From CAWDZK01 sp963807005 (lineage in GTDB: Bacteria; Actinomycetota; Actinomycetes; JACCUZ01): 64,000 nucleotides of DNA. Numbering within the stretch: position 1 is the stretch's first letter; every line of letters begins with the position of its first letter. Under the pieces are notes generated by a model that did not search any database, was not told the DNA's origin, and saw nothing but the letters and a program-made list of their open reading frames with translations. Below are positions 9,189-17,539 of this stretch, in pieces. The stretch lies in assembly GCA_963807005.1 (NCBI GenBank), contig CAWDZK010000003.1, positions 248,001 to 312,000 of the forward strand. The letters run 5' to 3'. The translations under genes were made by a program, and so were the position numbers.

Positions 9189-9204
9189 TCGAACACTTGT
9201 TCGA
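9189..9204. promoter_or_regulatory. LexA operator (SOS box)
   Basis: The 16-nt sequence TCGAAC-ACTT-GTTCGA is a perfect match to the actinobacterial/mycobacterial SOS box TCGAACnnnnGTTCGA. It lies 84 nt upstream of the DUF6504 start on the minus strand and 106 nt from the divergent YbaK gene. It predicts LexA repression and DNA-damage induction of DUF6504, HEPN, dnaE2, and probably the methyltransferase and dinB. Confidence 0.92.
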
Positions 9205-9310
9205 ATGACTCCACAGTAGCCCCCTCCCCGGCGCCGCCGTCAAGCCGCTCGGGAGGACACGCCGATGTTTTCCGGCAGACGTGCCGCAGCGGCGCCAGTA
9301 GCCTCCGTCC

Positions 9311-9793
9311 GTGCTCTCCCACCCCAGCGTGCTCCGGGTCACCGACAGGCTGGCCGAGCTCGGCGCCCGGGGCTCGGTCCGCGCCCTCGACGGCTCCGCC
9401 CGGACCGCGGCCCAGGCCGCCGAGCAGCTGGGCATCGAGGTCGCCCAGATCGCGAACTCCCTGGTGTTCTCGGCCGACGGCACCCCACTGCTCGTGCTCG
9501 CCTCGGGCGGCCACCGGGTCGACACCGCCAAGGTCGCCGCCCTCGTGGGGGCGACGGCGGTGGACCGGGCCGACGCCGACTTCGTCCGTAGCCACACCGG
9601 CTTCGCCATCGGCGGGGTCGCGCCCGTCGGGCACCCGGAGCCGCTGCGCACGCTGGTCGACACCGCACTGGCGCGCCACGACGTCGTGTGGGCTGCCGCC
9701 GGTCACCCGCACACGGTGTTCCCCACGACGTACGACGAGCTGCTCCGGCTCACCGGCGGCAGCCCCGCCGACGTCGGCGTCGACCCGGGCTGA
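9311..9793 (+). CDS. ybaK: YbaK/EbsC-type aminoacyl-tRNA deacylase
   Basis: A 160-residue single-domain protein of the YbaK/ProX editing family. These hydrolyse mischarged tRNA, typically Cys-tRNA(Pro). The motif EVAQIANSLVF, the conserved Lys of VDTAKVAALVGA, and GFAIGGVAPVGHP with VWAAAGHPHTVFPTTYDEL are family signatures. It starts with GTG and stands alone, divergent from the SOS operon. Which mischarged tRNA it edits cannot be read from the sequence. Confidence 0.9.
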   Translation: MLSHPSVLRVTDRLAELGARGSVRALDGSARTAAQAAEQLGIEVAQIANSLVFSADGTPLLVLASGGHRVDTAKVAALVGATAVDRADADFVRSHTGFAIGGVAPVGHPEPLRTLVDTALARHDVVWAAAGHPHTVFPTTYDELLRLTGGSPADVGVDPG

Positions 9794-9875
9794 CGCGCGC
9801 GCCGATGACTTCCGTCCGCACACGACGCTCAGCCGGCAGCCGGGACCGAGGCCGAGCAGGCCGCCGAGACCCCGA

Positions 9876-9917
9876 GACCGGGACCGGGACCGGGACCGGG
9901 ACCGGGACCGGGACCGG
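9876..9917. repeat. Seven tandem GACCGG hexamers
   Basis: Seven exact head-to-tail copies of GACCGG occupy the spacer downstream of ybaK. The unit length is a multiple of three, so copy-number change would not shift any overlapping frame. Nothing suggests the region is coding. It is a plausible slippage-prone simple repeat. Confidence 0.9.
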
Positions 9918-9978
9918 CTGCTCCGCCGCCTGACCGCGGCGTTCCCCTACTGACCGCGGCCTGCAGGCCTCTGTCAGT

Positions 9979-10010
9979 CCGAGTTGATCACGTTTACGTG
10001 ATCAACTCGG
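9979..10010. terminator. Near-perfect palindrome between ybaK and the GDPD gene
   Basis: Two perfect 15-nt arms (9979-9993, 9996-10010) meet around two T residues. The core TTGATCACGT/ACGTGATCAA resembles the GACCACGTATACGTGGTC palindromes at 42.3-42.5 kb. It sits between converging genes, so a bidirectional terminator is possible. The minimal loop and the relatives elsewhere also fit a protein-binding site or a repeat element. Confidence 0.6.
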
Positions 10011-10047
10011 GAACCAGCGCAGCGGGGGCGGGGGCGGTCGGAGGCCG

Positions 10048-10704
10048 TCAGTCGCGGGCGCCGGCGACACTGCGCAACAGGTCCAGGTCCTTGCTGATGA
10101 CCGCGTCGACCCCGACGGCCCGGGCCTGCTGCAGCGCCTGCGGCGTGTCGACCGGCCAGGTCATCACCAGGTCGGTGCCGCGGTGCAGCCGGTCGACCAG
10201 CTCGGGGGTCAGCAGCGACAGCCGCACCGAGACCCCGTGCACCGGCCCGGCCGCGACCCGGGCCAGCAGCCGGGCCAGCCCGCGCCGGCTGGCGGCCGAC
10301 AGCACCCGCTGCACCGGGACGTCGAAGGCGTCCAGCATCCCCCAGCTCTTGGTGCACACCGTCAGCGACCGGCCGGGCGACACCTCGCGCAGCAGGGCGG
10401 CGACCCGCGGGGCCAGCCGCGGGTGCAACCCCTTGAGGTCGATCATCAGCCGGTGGTCGTCGCCCAGCGCCGCCACCAGCTCGTGCAGCTCCAGCCGGCG
10501 GTGCCGACTGCGGTGCACCAGCTCGCCGCGGTCCCACAGCCACGGCAGCAGTCCCATCGTCTTGAGGTGCCGCACCTCGAGCCGGCCGCGGTAGGCGTGC
10601 ACGTCGGCCTCGACCAGATCGACGCCGGCGGCCAGGGCCTCGCGCATCCCGGCCACCGTGTTGCCCCGGCGGTGGGCGACCGTCAGCAGCGCGCCTCCGG
10701 TCAT
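10048..10704 (-). CDS. Glycerophosphodiester phosphodiesterase
   Basis: A 218-residue GDPD-family TIM barrel that releases glycerol-3-phosphate from phospholipid head groups. The catalytic His/Arg lie in VAHRRGN (about residues 9-15), the metal ligands in VDLVEADVHAYRG (Glu and Asp, about residue 32) and the second His in LEVRHLK. There is no signal peptide, so it is probably cytoplasmic. Its ATG overlaps the stop of the upstream PAP2 gene by 4 nt (ATGA), which suggests a lipid-turnover pair. Confidence 0.88.
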   Translation of the reverse strand: MTGGALLTVAHRRGNTVAGMREALAAGVDLVEADVHAYRGRLEVRHLKTMGLLPWLWDRGELVHRSRHRRLELHELVAALGDDHRLMIDLKGLHPRLAPRVAALLREVSPGRSLTVCTKSWGMLDAFDVPVQRVLSAASRRGLARLLARVAAGPVHGVSVRLSLLTPELVDRLHRGTDLVMTWPVDTPQALQQARAVGVDAVISKDLDLLRSVAGARD

Positions 10705-11474
10705 CGGCGAGGGACACCTCGAGGCGGCGGCAGCGGCACCGGCCCAGGATCTCGCTGACCCGGCACCGGGACAACCGCGCCCGGCGGTCGGGCGCGGGTC
10801 AGGCGTGTCATCACCGCGAGGGCTGCCAGCACGAGCAGGACGCCCGCCACCCCGTCGAGGATGTAGTGGTTCGCCGTGGCGACGACCGCGACCGCCATCG
10901 TCGCGGGCAGCACGACCCCCACGACCCGAAGCAGCACCCGACGGGCGTTCACCACCAGCGCGATGCCGATGAGCAGGTCCCAGCCGACGTGCAGGCTGGG
11001 CATCGCCGCGTAGGGGTTGGTGAAGGCCGGCGGCTGCAGCACGCGGTACGCCGTGGACTGCTCGGTCACCGTGTCGACCAGGGCCGGGTCGGCCAGTCGC
11101 GGTGGCGCGACCGGGAACAGGGCGAAGACCAGCAGACCCACGGCGCCGGACAGCATCATCGCGGCGCGGGTGAGGCGGTAGCCGTCCGGGTGCCGCATGA
11201 AGAGCCAGACCAGCACGACCGCGATCACCGGCCAGTGCCCCCAGATGTAGATCCAGTTCACGACGTCGGTCATGAACGTCCAGTCGAGGAAGGGCTGCTG
11301 GACGGCGTGCTCGACGCCGATCCCGAGGTCGGCCTCGAGGTCGGCCACCCGGCGGGCGTTCTCGAAGGCCGGTTCCGGGTTGGCCACGGTCTCGCCCCGG
11401 ACGCCGAAGTACACCAGGACGGCCGCGCCGATGATCGCCACCTCGCGTGGGAGTGCTCGCAGTCGCGCGGGCAT
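10701..11474 (-). CDS. PAP2-superfamily membrane phosphatase (Aur1/inositolphosphotransferase-like)
   Basis: A protein of about 257 residues with six membrane helices. Phosphatase motifs are seen as AAMPSLHVGWDLLIG (motif 2, catalytic His) and ATANHYILDGVAG (motif 3, His and Asp). The N-terminal arrangement, with ARRVADLEADLGI before a helix, is that of the PAP2_3 group of inositol-phosphotransferase and phosphatidate-phosphatase relatives. The C-terminus is Pro/Arg-rich. The start ATG at 11474 was preferred to longer frames because those cross a GC-rich spacer. It is coupled to the downstream GDPD gene. Confidence 0.85.
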   Translation of the reverse strand: MPARLRALPREVAIIGAAVLVYFGVRGETVANPEPAFENARRVADLEADLGIGVEHAVQQPFLDWTFMTDVVNWIYIWGHWPVIAVVLVWLFMRHPDGYRLTRAAMMLSGAVGLLVFALFPVAPPRLADPALVDTVTEQSTAYRVLQPPAFTNPYAAMPSLHVGWDLLIGIALVVNARRVLLRVVGVVLPATMAVAVVATANHYILDGVAGVLLVLAALAVMTRLTRARPPGAVVPVPGQRDPGPVPLPPPRGVPRR

Positions 11475-11559
11475 CTGCGTCACCCCCTGGGCGTCAGTCC
11501 CACCGTCGCGGTCCGGGCAGCGGTCCGCAAGGGGCCCACGACCCCGGCACCCGGGCGGG

Positions 11560-12444
11560 TCAGGCGAGGCGGGTGCGCAGCTGGCGGGCGACCAGGCCGG
11601 TCCCACCCAGCAGCAGCGCCGGCCCCCAGGCCAGCACGGAGGTCAGGGCGACCGCGCCGAGCGCGGCGGACCAGGTGACCCCGAGTGCAGCCAGCCCGAC
11701 GACCAGCGCGCCCTCGCGCGGGCTGGCACCGTTGACGCCGGGGATGATGCCGGCCACCTGGCTGGCGCCGAACACCCCCAGCAGGGCGAGCGGCTCGACG
11801 TCCTGGCCGAGGGCGGCGAGGTTGCCCGTGAGCAGACCCATGATCGACAGCTGGTAGCCCATGGAGAGCAGGACGCCGGTGACGAGCACCTTCGGCGGCG
11901 GGAGCGGGCGGGCGGCGAACAGGCCGGGACGGAACCGCCGGAACGCGAGGGCCCCGAGCAGGAGCGCGAGCGCGATACCCACGGCCGCCAGCAGCAGCCG
12001 CGCCGGCAGGGCGGTGCCGGAGACGACCACGAACACGGCCAGCCCGAGCGCGCCGACCAGCCGGTCCAGGCCGACCTCGGCGACGGCCGACGGGCGGTTC
12101 ATGCCGCTGCTGCGCTGCAGCCGGTGCATCCGCCACAGGTCGGCGCCCACGTGCCCGGGGGACGCCAGGCCGAGCAGCTCGCTCTCGGCGTAGACCCGCA
12201 GGTGCCAGCGCCGGCGCTGGCCACCGGTGGACAGCGCGTGCCACCGGAGCGGGCACAGGAGGTACTTGCCGACCACCCACGGGAGCAGGCCGAGCAGGGC
12301 CGGCTGCCACGAGGCATGCGGGATGTGCCCGAGGCTCCACAGCGAGACGCCGACGGCCACCAGCAGGCCGATGCCGGTGAGCCAGCGGGTCACCCGGGCC
12401 CGGGTGCGGAGCGGCACCGCGGCGGCGGGGGTGGTACAGGTCAC
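11560..12444 (-). CDS. Lysylphosphatidylglycerol synthase-type (UPF0104) integral membrane protein
   Basis: A 294-residue polytopic protein with about seven membrane helices. It carries the family pattern LASPGHVGADLWRMHRL and QVAGIIPGVNGASPREGALV. Only the transmembrane flippase-like part is present, without the MprF synthetase domain. Stand-alone members are thought to move or modify lipids or glycolipids. The GTG start has a strong GGAGGAG site 8 nt upstream. It faces the CrtA-like gene across 113 nt, so it may be linked to carotenoid-glycolipid traffic, but that is only context. Confidence 0.8.
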   Translation of the reverse strand: MTCTTPAAAVPLRTRARVTRWLTGIGLLVAVGVSLWSLGHIPHASWQPALLGLLPWVVGKYLLCPLRWHALSTGGQRRRWHLRVYAESELLGLASPGHVGADLWRMHRLQRSSGMNRPSAVAEVGLDRLVGALGLAVFVVVSGTALPARLLLAAVGIALALLLGALAFRRFRPGLFAARPLPPPKVLVTGVLLSMGYQLSIMGLLTGNLAALGQDVEPLALLGVFGASQVAGIIPGVNGASPREGALVVGLAALGVTWSAALGAVALTSVLAWGPALLLGGTGLVARQLRTRLA

Positions 12445-12553
12445 GCGTTCTCCTCCAGGACCACCCAGGTCGTCAAGGGTTTCGGCAGGGGTCGGCCGGT
12501 CCGTCCGGCTCCTATTACCCCTTCGGTCGGCGTCCGACCCGTCTTGACGTCCA

Positions 12554-12559
12554 TAGGGT
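12554..12559 (+). promoter_or_regulatory. -10 box for a leaderless CrtA-like transcript
   Basis: TAGGGT lies 7 nt before the ATG at 12567, the spacing expected for a transcript that begins at or next to the start codon. No Shine-Dalgarno is present. This supports the ATG over the GTG at 12558, which overlaps the box. Confidence 0.55.
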
Positions 12560-12566
12560 GGGACAG

Positions 12567-13274
12567 ATGGACCCGGCGCCCGCCCTCGTGACGCTGCACG
12601 TCTGGGGCGTGTCGCGCGGGGCGGTGCCCGCGGCGCTCGCGCGGATGGCGCTGGACCGCGGACCGCTGCGGCGCACCCCTGGTCTGCGCTTCGGCAAGCT
12701 GCTCGGCACCGGCAGCGGGCGCTCGTTCACCCTCCGGGACTCCGACCCGCGGCACTGGGGCGTCCTGGCCACCTGGGCCTGCGAGGCCGACGCCGCCGCG
12801 TTCGAGAACGGCCCGGTCGCCACGAGCTGGGGCCGGGTCTCGGAGGAGCGCCTGCGGGTACGCCTGAGGCCGGTGGCGAGCCGCGGCGCCTGGGCGCGGC
12901 GGAAGCCCTTCGGGGACCTGCTGCCCGGTCCGGCGCCGGAGGGCCCGGTGGCCGCCGTGACCAGGGCGCGGATCGCGCCGCGCCGGCTGCTGGCGTTCCG
13001 GCGCGCGGTGCCCCCGGTGTCGGCCGACCTGCACCGGGCCGAGGGCCTGCGGCTCGCTCTCGGCATCGGTGAGGCGCCGGTCGGGCTGCAGGGCACGTTC
13101 AGCCTCTGGGAGTCCGCCGCGGCGCTGACCGAGTTCGCCTACCGCCGGGCTCCGCACCTCGAGGCGGTCCGCCGGACAGCCGAGCTCGGCTGGTACGCCG
13201 AGGAGCTGTTCGCCCGGTTCACCGTCGTCGACGTCGAGGGCACCCTCGCCGGCCGGGAGTACGGGTCGCCCTGA
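12567..13274 (+). CDS. crtA: Spheroidene monooxygenase-like protein (CrtA family)
   Basis: A 235-residue protein with the CrtA pattern: an LHVWGVS start, RTPGLRFGKLLGTGSGRSF, then FTLRDSDPRHWGVLATWACEADAAAFE, and a second half that repeats this ferredoxin-like layout. CrtA enzymes add a keto group at C-2 of acyclic carotenoids in purple bacteria. Many actinobacterial members are only called monooxygenase. It is the first gene of a carotenoid-tailoring block but ends 1 nt before the convergent GyrI-like gene. Function is inferred from family and context. Confidence 0.75.
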   Translation: MDPAPALVTLHVWGVSRGAVPAALARMALDRGPLRRTPGLRFGKLLGTGSGRSFTLRDSDPRHWGVLATWACEADAAAFENGPVATSWGRVSEERLRVRLRPVASRGAWARRKPFGDLLPGPAPEGPVAAVTRARIAPRRLLAFRRAVPPVSADLHRAEGLRLALGIGEAPVGLQGTFSLWESAAALTEFAYRRAPHLEAVRRTAELGWYAEELFARFTVVDVEGTLAGREYGSP

Positions 13275-13275
13275 C

Positions 13276-13773
13276 TCAGGCCAGTGGCCAGCACACCTCG
13301 GTGAGCAGGTCGGCCGGGTCGTCGACGCCGGCCGGGTCGACGAGGTAGGACTCCCAGGGCGGTCCGGCGCTCTGCTCGCGCTGGTCGGCCAGCCAGCCTT
13401 CGAGCACGGCGTAGGCGTGGCCGAGCTCGGGATACGGGCCGGCGTGCAGGTACACCACCCGCCGCCCGCCCGGCAGGGCCGACCGGCCCGGCTCGCCCGG
13501 AGCCACCGCAGACAGGTCGGCCAGCCCGGACGCCGGTTGCTCGACGGGCACACCGATCTCGACGTCGGCCCGCTCCGGGCCGAACTCGTGGTAGCGGGCG
13601 TAGGGAGGGCCGGCTGTCGTCTGCGCCTGCGCAGCGAGGTGGGTCGCCAGCAGGGTCATCTGTTCACCGAACAGCTCCCCCAGGTCCAGACCCTGCATCG
13701 GCCGCTGCACCCGCAGCGCCACGGTCGGCAGCTCGGGGTCCTTGCGTACCTCGACTTCGACGACGTCTGCCAT
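13276..13773 (-). CDS. GyrI-like/effector-binding domain protein
   Basis: A 165-residue protein resembling the stand-alone GyrI-like small-molecule-binding (SOUL/AraC effector) fold. It reads VEVRKDPELPTVALRVQRPM, then PPYARYHEF, then VEIGVPVEQP, and RRVVYLHAGPYPELGHAYAVLEGWL, which is the typical strand-helix pattern. No DNA-binding part is present. Such proteins bind or hydrolyse cationic or aromatic compounds. The ligand here is unknown. It is transcribed against the carotenoid genes on both sides. Confidence 0.75.
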   Translation of the reverse strand: MADVVEVEVRKDPELPTVALRVQRPMQGLDLGELFGEQMTLLATHLAAQAQTTAGPPYARYHEFGPERADVEIGVPVEQPASGLADLSAVAPGEPGRSALPGGRRVVYLHAGPYPELGHAYAVLEGWLADQREQSAGPPWESYLVDPAGVDDPADLLTEVCWPLA

Positions 13774-13911
13774 GCGGCCAGCGTAGGACCGAGCCCGTGC
13801 CACCCGCCCGGGCCGAAGGGCCCGAAGCCGCCTCCTCGCGGTGCCTCCCGTCGGCACGCGCCCACGACGTGGCCGGCCGACGCCGCGGTCACGGGTGCGA
13901 GACTTCGGCGG

Positions 13912-15474
13912 GTGACCACCATCCGCGACGTCGTCGTCGTGGGCAGCGGGCACAACGCCCTCGTCGCCGCCTGCTACCTGGCGCGCGAAGGCCTCGACGT
14001 CGAGGTGGTCGAGAAGGACACCGTCCTCGGCGGCGCCGTGTCGACGGTCGAGCGCTGGCCCGGCTACCAGGTCGACCGCGGCTCGAGCGCGCACATCATG
14101 GTGCGGCACACCGGCATCGTCGAGGAACTGCGGCTCGGCGAGTGCGGCCTGACCTACCTCGACATGGACCCGTGGGGCTTCGCCCCGTTCGGCGACGCCA
14201 CGAGCGGCGAGCAGCAGGCCATCACCTTCCACGTCGACCTCGACGCCACCTGTGCGTCGATCGCCGCCCTCTGCGGCGACGGGGACGCCGAGGCGTACCG
14301 CCGGTTCGCCACCGACTGGGCCGACCGCAACGAGCGGGTGTTCGCCGCGTTCCAGGACCGCCCGTCGCCGGGCCGCCTCGCCCGGCACCTGTGGGGCATC
14401 GGCACGGCGGCCGGCAGCAAGGACGGACTCGAGCTGTCCCGGCAGTTCCTGCAGCCGGCCGACCAGCTGCTCGACGAGCACTTCGCCGACGAGCGGCTCA
14501 AGACCGCGCTGTCCTGGCTGGGCGCCCAGTCCGGGCCCCCCGGCCACGAGGTGGCCACCGCCGACCTGGTCGGCTGGAACACCCTCCTGCACCGGATGCC
14601 TCCGGGCCGGCCCGTCGGCGGCTCAGGGGCGTTGACGGCCGCGCTGGCGGAGCGGCTGCGGCGCCTCGGCGGCACCGTCCGGGCGGGGGACGCCGTCACC
14701 GCCATCACCCGGGCGGGCGACCGGGTCACCGGCGTCGTGACCGCCGGCGGGGACCGTCTCGCGGCCCGCGCCGTGGTCGCCGGCTGCCACGTCCTGACCA
14801 CCCTCGAGCTGCTCGGCGACGCCGCGCTGCTCGCCCGCGCGCGCCGAGCCGTCAGGGTCGGCAACGGCCTGGGGATGGTGGTCCGGCTGGCGACCCGCGA
14901 CCTGCCGCGCTACCCGAGCGCAGACGCGACGTCGTACGCCGCGATGCAGCTGCTCGCGCCGAGCCGCGCCCATCTCCGCGCGGCCTACGGCGACTTCGGT
15001 GCCGGACGGCTCCCGCGCGAGCCCGCGGTCCTCGTGATGACGCCGACGGCCCTCGACACGAGCATCGCCCCGGCGGGCCGGCACGTCGTCACGGCCTGGG
15101 CCCAGTGGCACCCGTACGAGCTGGGCACCGGCGAGCGCTGGGACGACATCCGCGACCGCGAGGGCGAGCGGATCGTCGCCCAGGTGGAGCGGGCGGCACC
15201 CGGGTTCACCGCCGGCATCGAGCAGGTGCACGTGCAGACACCACTGGACCTGGAGCGCGAGCTCGGGCTGCGCCGCGGCAACGTCATGCACGTCGAGATG
15301 GGGCTGGACTCGATGTTCGCCTACCGGCCGCTGCCCGAGCTGGCCGGTTACCGTACGCCGGTGCGCGGCCTCTTCCTCACCGGCGCGTCGACCCACCCCG
15401 GCGGCGGCGTGTTCGGTGCGTCCGGCCGCACCGCGGCGCGGGTCGCGCTGGCCGGCCGACGACGGTGGCGCTGA
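13912..15474 (+). CDS. CrtO-like FAD-dependent carotenoid oxidoreductase
   Basis: A 520-residue flavoprotein of the phytoene desaturase superfamily. The FAD-binding GSGHNALVAACYLAREG (about residue 10) is the GxGHN variant typical of the CrtO ketolase/PYROXD2 branch rather than the GxGxGG of CrtI. The C-terminal signature is TGASTHPGGGVFGASGRTAA. GTG was chosen as start because the open frame upstream lies over the divergent GyrI-like gene. It overlaps cruF, so it probably oxidises or ketolates the same carotenoid. The exact reaction is uncertain. Confidence 0.8.
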   Translation: MTTIRDVVVVGSGHNALVAACYLAREGLDVEVVEKDTVLGGAVSTVERWPGYQVDRGSSAHIMVRHTGIVEELRLGECGLTYLDMDPWGFAPFGDATSGEQQAITFHVDLDATCASIAALCGDGDAEAYRRFATDWADRNERVFAAFQDRPSPGRLARHLWGIGTAAGSKDGLELSRQFLQPADQLLDEHFADERLKTALSWLGAQSGPPGHEVATADLVGWNTLLHRMPPGRPVGGSGALTAALAERLRRLGGTVRAGDAVTAITRAGDRVTGVVTAGGDRLAARAVVAGCHVLTTLELLGDAALLARARRAVRVGNGLGMVVRLATRDLPRYPSADATSYAAMQLLAPSRAHLRAAYGDFGAGRLPREPAVLVMTPTALDTSIAPAGRHVVTAWAQWHPYELGTGERWDDIRDREGERIVAQVERAAPGFTAGIEQVHVQTPLDLERELGLRRGNVMHVEMGLDSMFAYRPLPELAGYRTPVRGLFLTGASTHPGGGVFGASGRTAARVALAGRRRWR

Positions 15475-16286
15475 CCGTGGCGGCCGGGCGCCGTGCCTTC
15501 GGCGGCAGCCGGGCCCGGCGCCAGGGGCCGCCGTCGCGCGCCGCGAAGGCCGTCCCGTGGCTGCTGCTCGCCCTCACCCTCGCCGCGCAGGTCAGCTATC
15601 CGCTGGTCCAGGGCGAGCGGCTGCACCGGGTGACCATCGCGATCGTCGTGCTCGCTGCCGCCACCTGCGTGGCGCATGCAGCGGTGCATCGCGGGACCGC
15701 GTGGGCCGCCGGACTCGTGGTCGTGACCGCGGGCGGCGGTTTCGCCGCGGAGGCGGTGGGGGTGCGCACCGGGCTGCCGTTCGGCGACTACACCTACCGG
15801 GGCACGCTCGGGCCGGAGGTCCTCGAGGTCCCGCTGGTGGTGCCGCTGGCCTGGACGATGATGGGCTACCCGGTCCTGCTCGCGGCCCGGCGGCTGACCC
15901 GGCGCTGGGTGGTGCCGGTCGGTGCCCTCGGGCTCACCGCATGGGACCTGTTCCTCGACCCGCAGATGGTCGGCGACGGGCACTGGCGGTGGGGCGACCC
16001 GGCGCCGTCGCTGCCGGGGGTGCCGGGCATCCCACTGACGAACTTCGGCGGCTGGCTGGCGGTGGGCGCCGCCATGATGCTCGTGCTCACGGTGGTCCTC
16101 CCCCGTGGCCGCCCTCCCCGGCCGAGCGAGGCGGTGCCCGCCGCGCTGCTCGCCTGGACCTGGGTCGGGTACGTCCTCGGCAACGTGTTCTGGTTCGGCA
16201 CCGGGTCGGTGGCGCTGGTCGGCGGGGTGGGGCTCGGCCTGCTCGTGCTCCCGTACCTGTGGTCGCTGTGGCAGTCGCGCCCGTGA
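15465..16286 (+). CDS. cruF: Carotenoid biosynthesis membrane protein (DUF422, CruF hydratase family)
   Basis: A 273-residue, seven-to-eight-helix membrane protein of the DUF422 family. It has GVRTGLPFGDYTY, then VPLVVPLAWTMMGYPV, LTAWDLFLDPQMV, and GIPLTNFGGWL, whose Asp residues are conserved in CruF. CruF hydrates the C-1' double bond of acyclic ends of gamma-carotene, lycopene or C50 carotenoids. The GTG start overlaps the upstream oxidoreductase by 10 nt (GTG at 15477 is the alternative). The stop overlaps the cruG start (GTGA), so the genes are translationally coupled. Confidence 0.85.
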   Translation: MALTVAAGRRAFGGSRARRQGPPSRAAKAVPWLLLALTLAAQVSYPLVQGERLHRVTIAIVVLAAATCVAHAAVHRGTAWAAGLVVVTAGGGFAAEAVGVRTGLPFGDYTYRGTLGPEVLEVPLVVPLAWTMMGYPVLLAARRLTRRWVVPVGALGLTAWDLFLDPQMVGDGHWRWGDPAPSLPGVPGIPLTNFGGWLAVGAAMMLVLTVVLPRGRPPRPSEAVPAALLAWTWVGYVLGNVFWFGTGSVALVGGVGLGLLVLPYLWSLWQSRP

Positions 16287-17389
16287 CCGTGCCGTCGTTG
16301 CTCACGAGGGTGGGCGCGGCCCTCGCCACCGCCGGCGCGCTGCACACGGCCTGGAACGCACGGCTGCTACGGGTGCCGCCGGCCGACCCGCCGCCGGTGG
16401 CCGAGCCGGTCGCCGTCCTTCTTCCGGTGCGCGACGAGGCGCACCGGGTCGAGCCCTGCCTGCGCGCGCTGCTGCGGCAGACCGGGGTGCGCGACCTGCG
16501 CATCCTCGTGCTCGACGACGGGTCCACCGACGGCACCGCCGACGTCGTCCGCCGGGTGGCAGGCGCCGACCCACGGGTGCGCGTGCTGACGGGCGACCCG
16601 CTGCCCGACGGGTGGTGGGGGAAGCCGTGGGCCTGCCAGCAGCTGGCGGACGCCGCCGAGGGCGCCGCCGTGCTCGGCTTCGTCGACGCCGACGTGGTCC
16701 TCGCCCCGAACGCCGTCGCGTCCTCGGTCGCCCTGCTGCGGTGGGGCGGCCTGGACCTGGTCTCGCCGTACCCGCGGCAGCTCGCGGTCAGCGCCGGGGA
16801 GCGGCTGGTGCAGCCGCTGCTCCAGTGGTCCTGGCTGACGACCGTGCCGCTGCGGCTCGCGGAGCGCTCGACCAGGGAGTCGCTCGCCGTGGCCAACGGC
16901 CAGCTCCTGGTCGTCGACGCCCGTGCCTACCTGCGGGCCGGAGGGCACTCGGCCGTCCGCGACGTGATGCTCGAGGACGTCGCCCTGCTGCGGGCGGTGC
17001 GGCACACCGGGGGGCGGGGCACCGTCGTCGACGGCACCGACCTCGCGACCTGCCGGATGTACGACGGCTGGGCGGAGCTCCGTGAGGGATACGCGAAGTC
17101 GCTGTGGTCCGCCTTCGGCTCCCCCGTCGGGGCCGTCGCGGTGGTCGCGGGTCTCGGTCTCGCCTACGTTCTGCCCCCGCTCGCCGCTCTGCGCGGCTCG
17201 CGCGCCGGGCTGGTCGGCTACCTCGCCGCGGTCGCCGGCCGGGCGGTCACCGCCCGCCGGACCGGCGGGCGCGCCCTCCCGGACGCGTTCGCGCACCCGG
17301 CGTCGATCGTGCTGTTCGGTGTCCTGGTGGCCGACTCGCTGCGGCGTCGCGGCGCGGGGACGCTGACCGCGCGCGGCCGCCGGCTCTGA
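16283..17389 (+). CDS. cruG: Family 2 glycosyltransferase, carotenoid glycosyltransferase CruG-like
   Basis: A 368-residue GT-A glycosyltransferase. There is an N-terminal membrane anchor, then VAVLLPVRDEAHRVEPCLRAL, LVLDDGSTDGT, a DxD motif in GFVDADVVLAPNA (about residue 135), and MLEDVALLR, the acceptor-side acidic motif. Two or three C-terminal helices follow. The CruF-CruG gene pair is known from cyanobacteria and other bacteria, where CruG glycosylates the hydroxyl that CruF introduces. The GTGA overlap with cruF supports that role here. Confidence 0.82.
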   Translation: MTVPSLLTRVGAALATAGALHTAWNARLLRVPPADPPPVAEPVAVLLPVRDEAHRVEPCLRALLRQTGVRDLRILVLDDGSTDGTADVVRRVAGADPRVRVLTGDPLPDGWWGKPWACQQLADAAEGAAVLGFVDADVVLAPNAVASSVALLRWGGLDLVSPYPRQLAVSAGERLVQPLLQWSWLTTVPLRLAERSTRESLAVANGQLLVVDARAYLRAGGHSAVRDVMLEDVALLRAVRHTGGRGTVVDGTDLATCRMYDGWAELREGYAKSLWSAFGSPVGAVAVVAGLGLAYVLPPLAALRGSRAGLVGYLAAVAGRAVTARRTGGRALPDAFAHPASIVLFGVLVADSLRRRGAGTLTARGRRL

Positions 17390-17539
17390 CCGATCCGGAG
17401 TCCCCGGCTCACCTCGCCGAACGCAGGAGCGACCTGGAGTCGCCGACCGGCACCATCTGTGACACCGCTCGCGCCTCGGCCGGCCGACGAGCTCGGGCCA
17501 GGGTGGCCATGGTCCCGATGCCGCGCGAGGCTGGGTCCC

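Noticed and set aside
12544..12549. TTGACG as a -35 box of the CrtA-like gene
   Set aside because: Only 4 nt separate it from the TAGGGT -10 box, far from the 16-18 nt needed.
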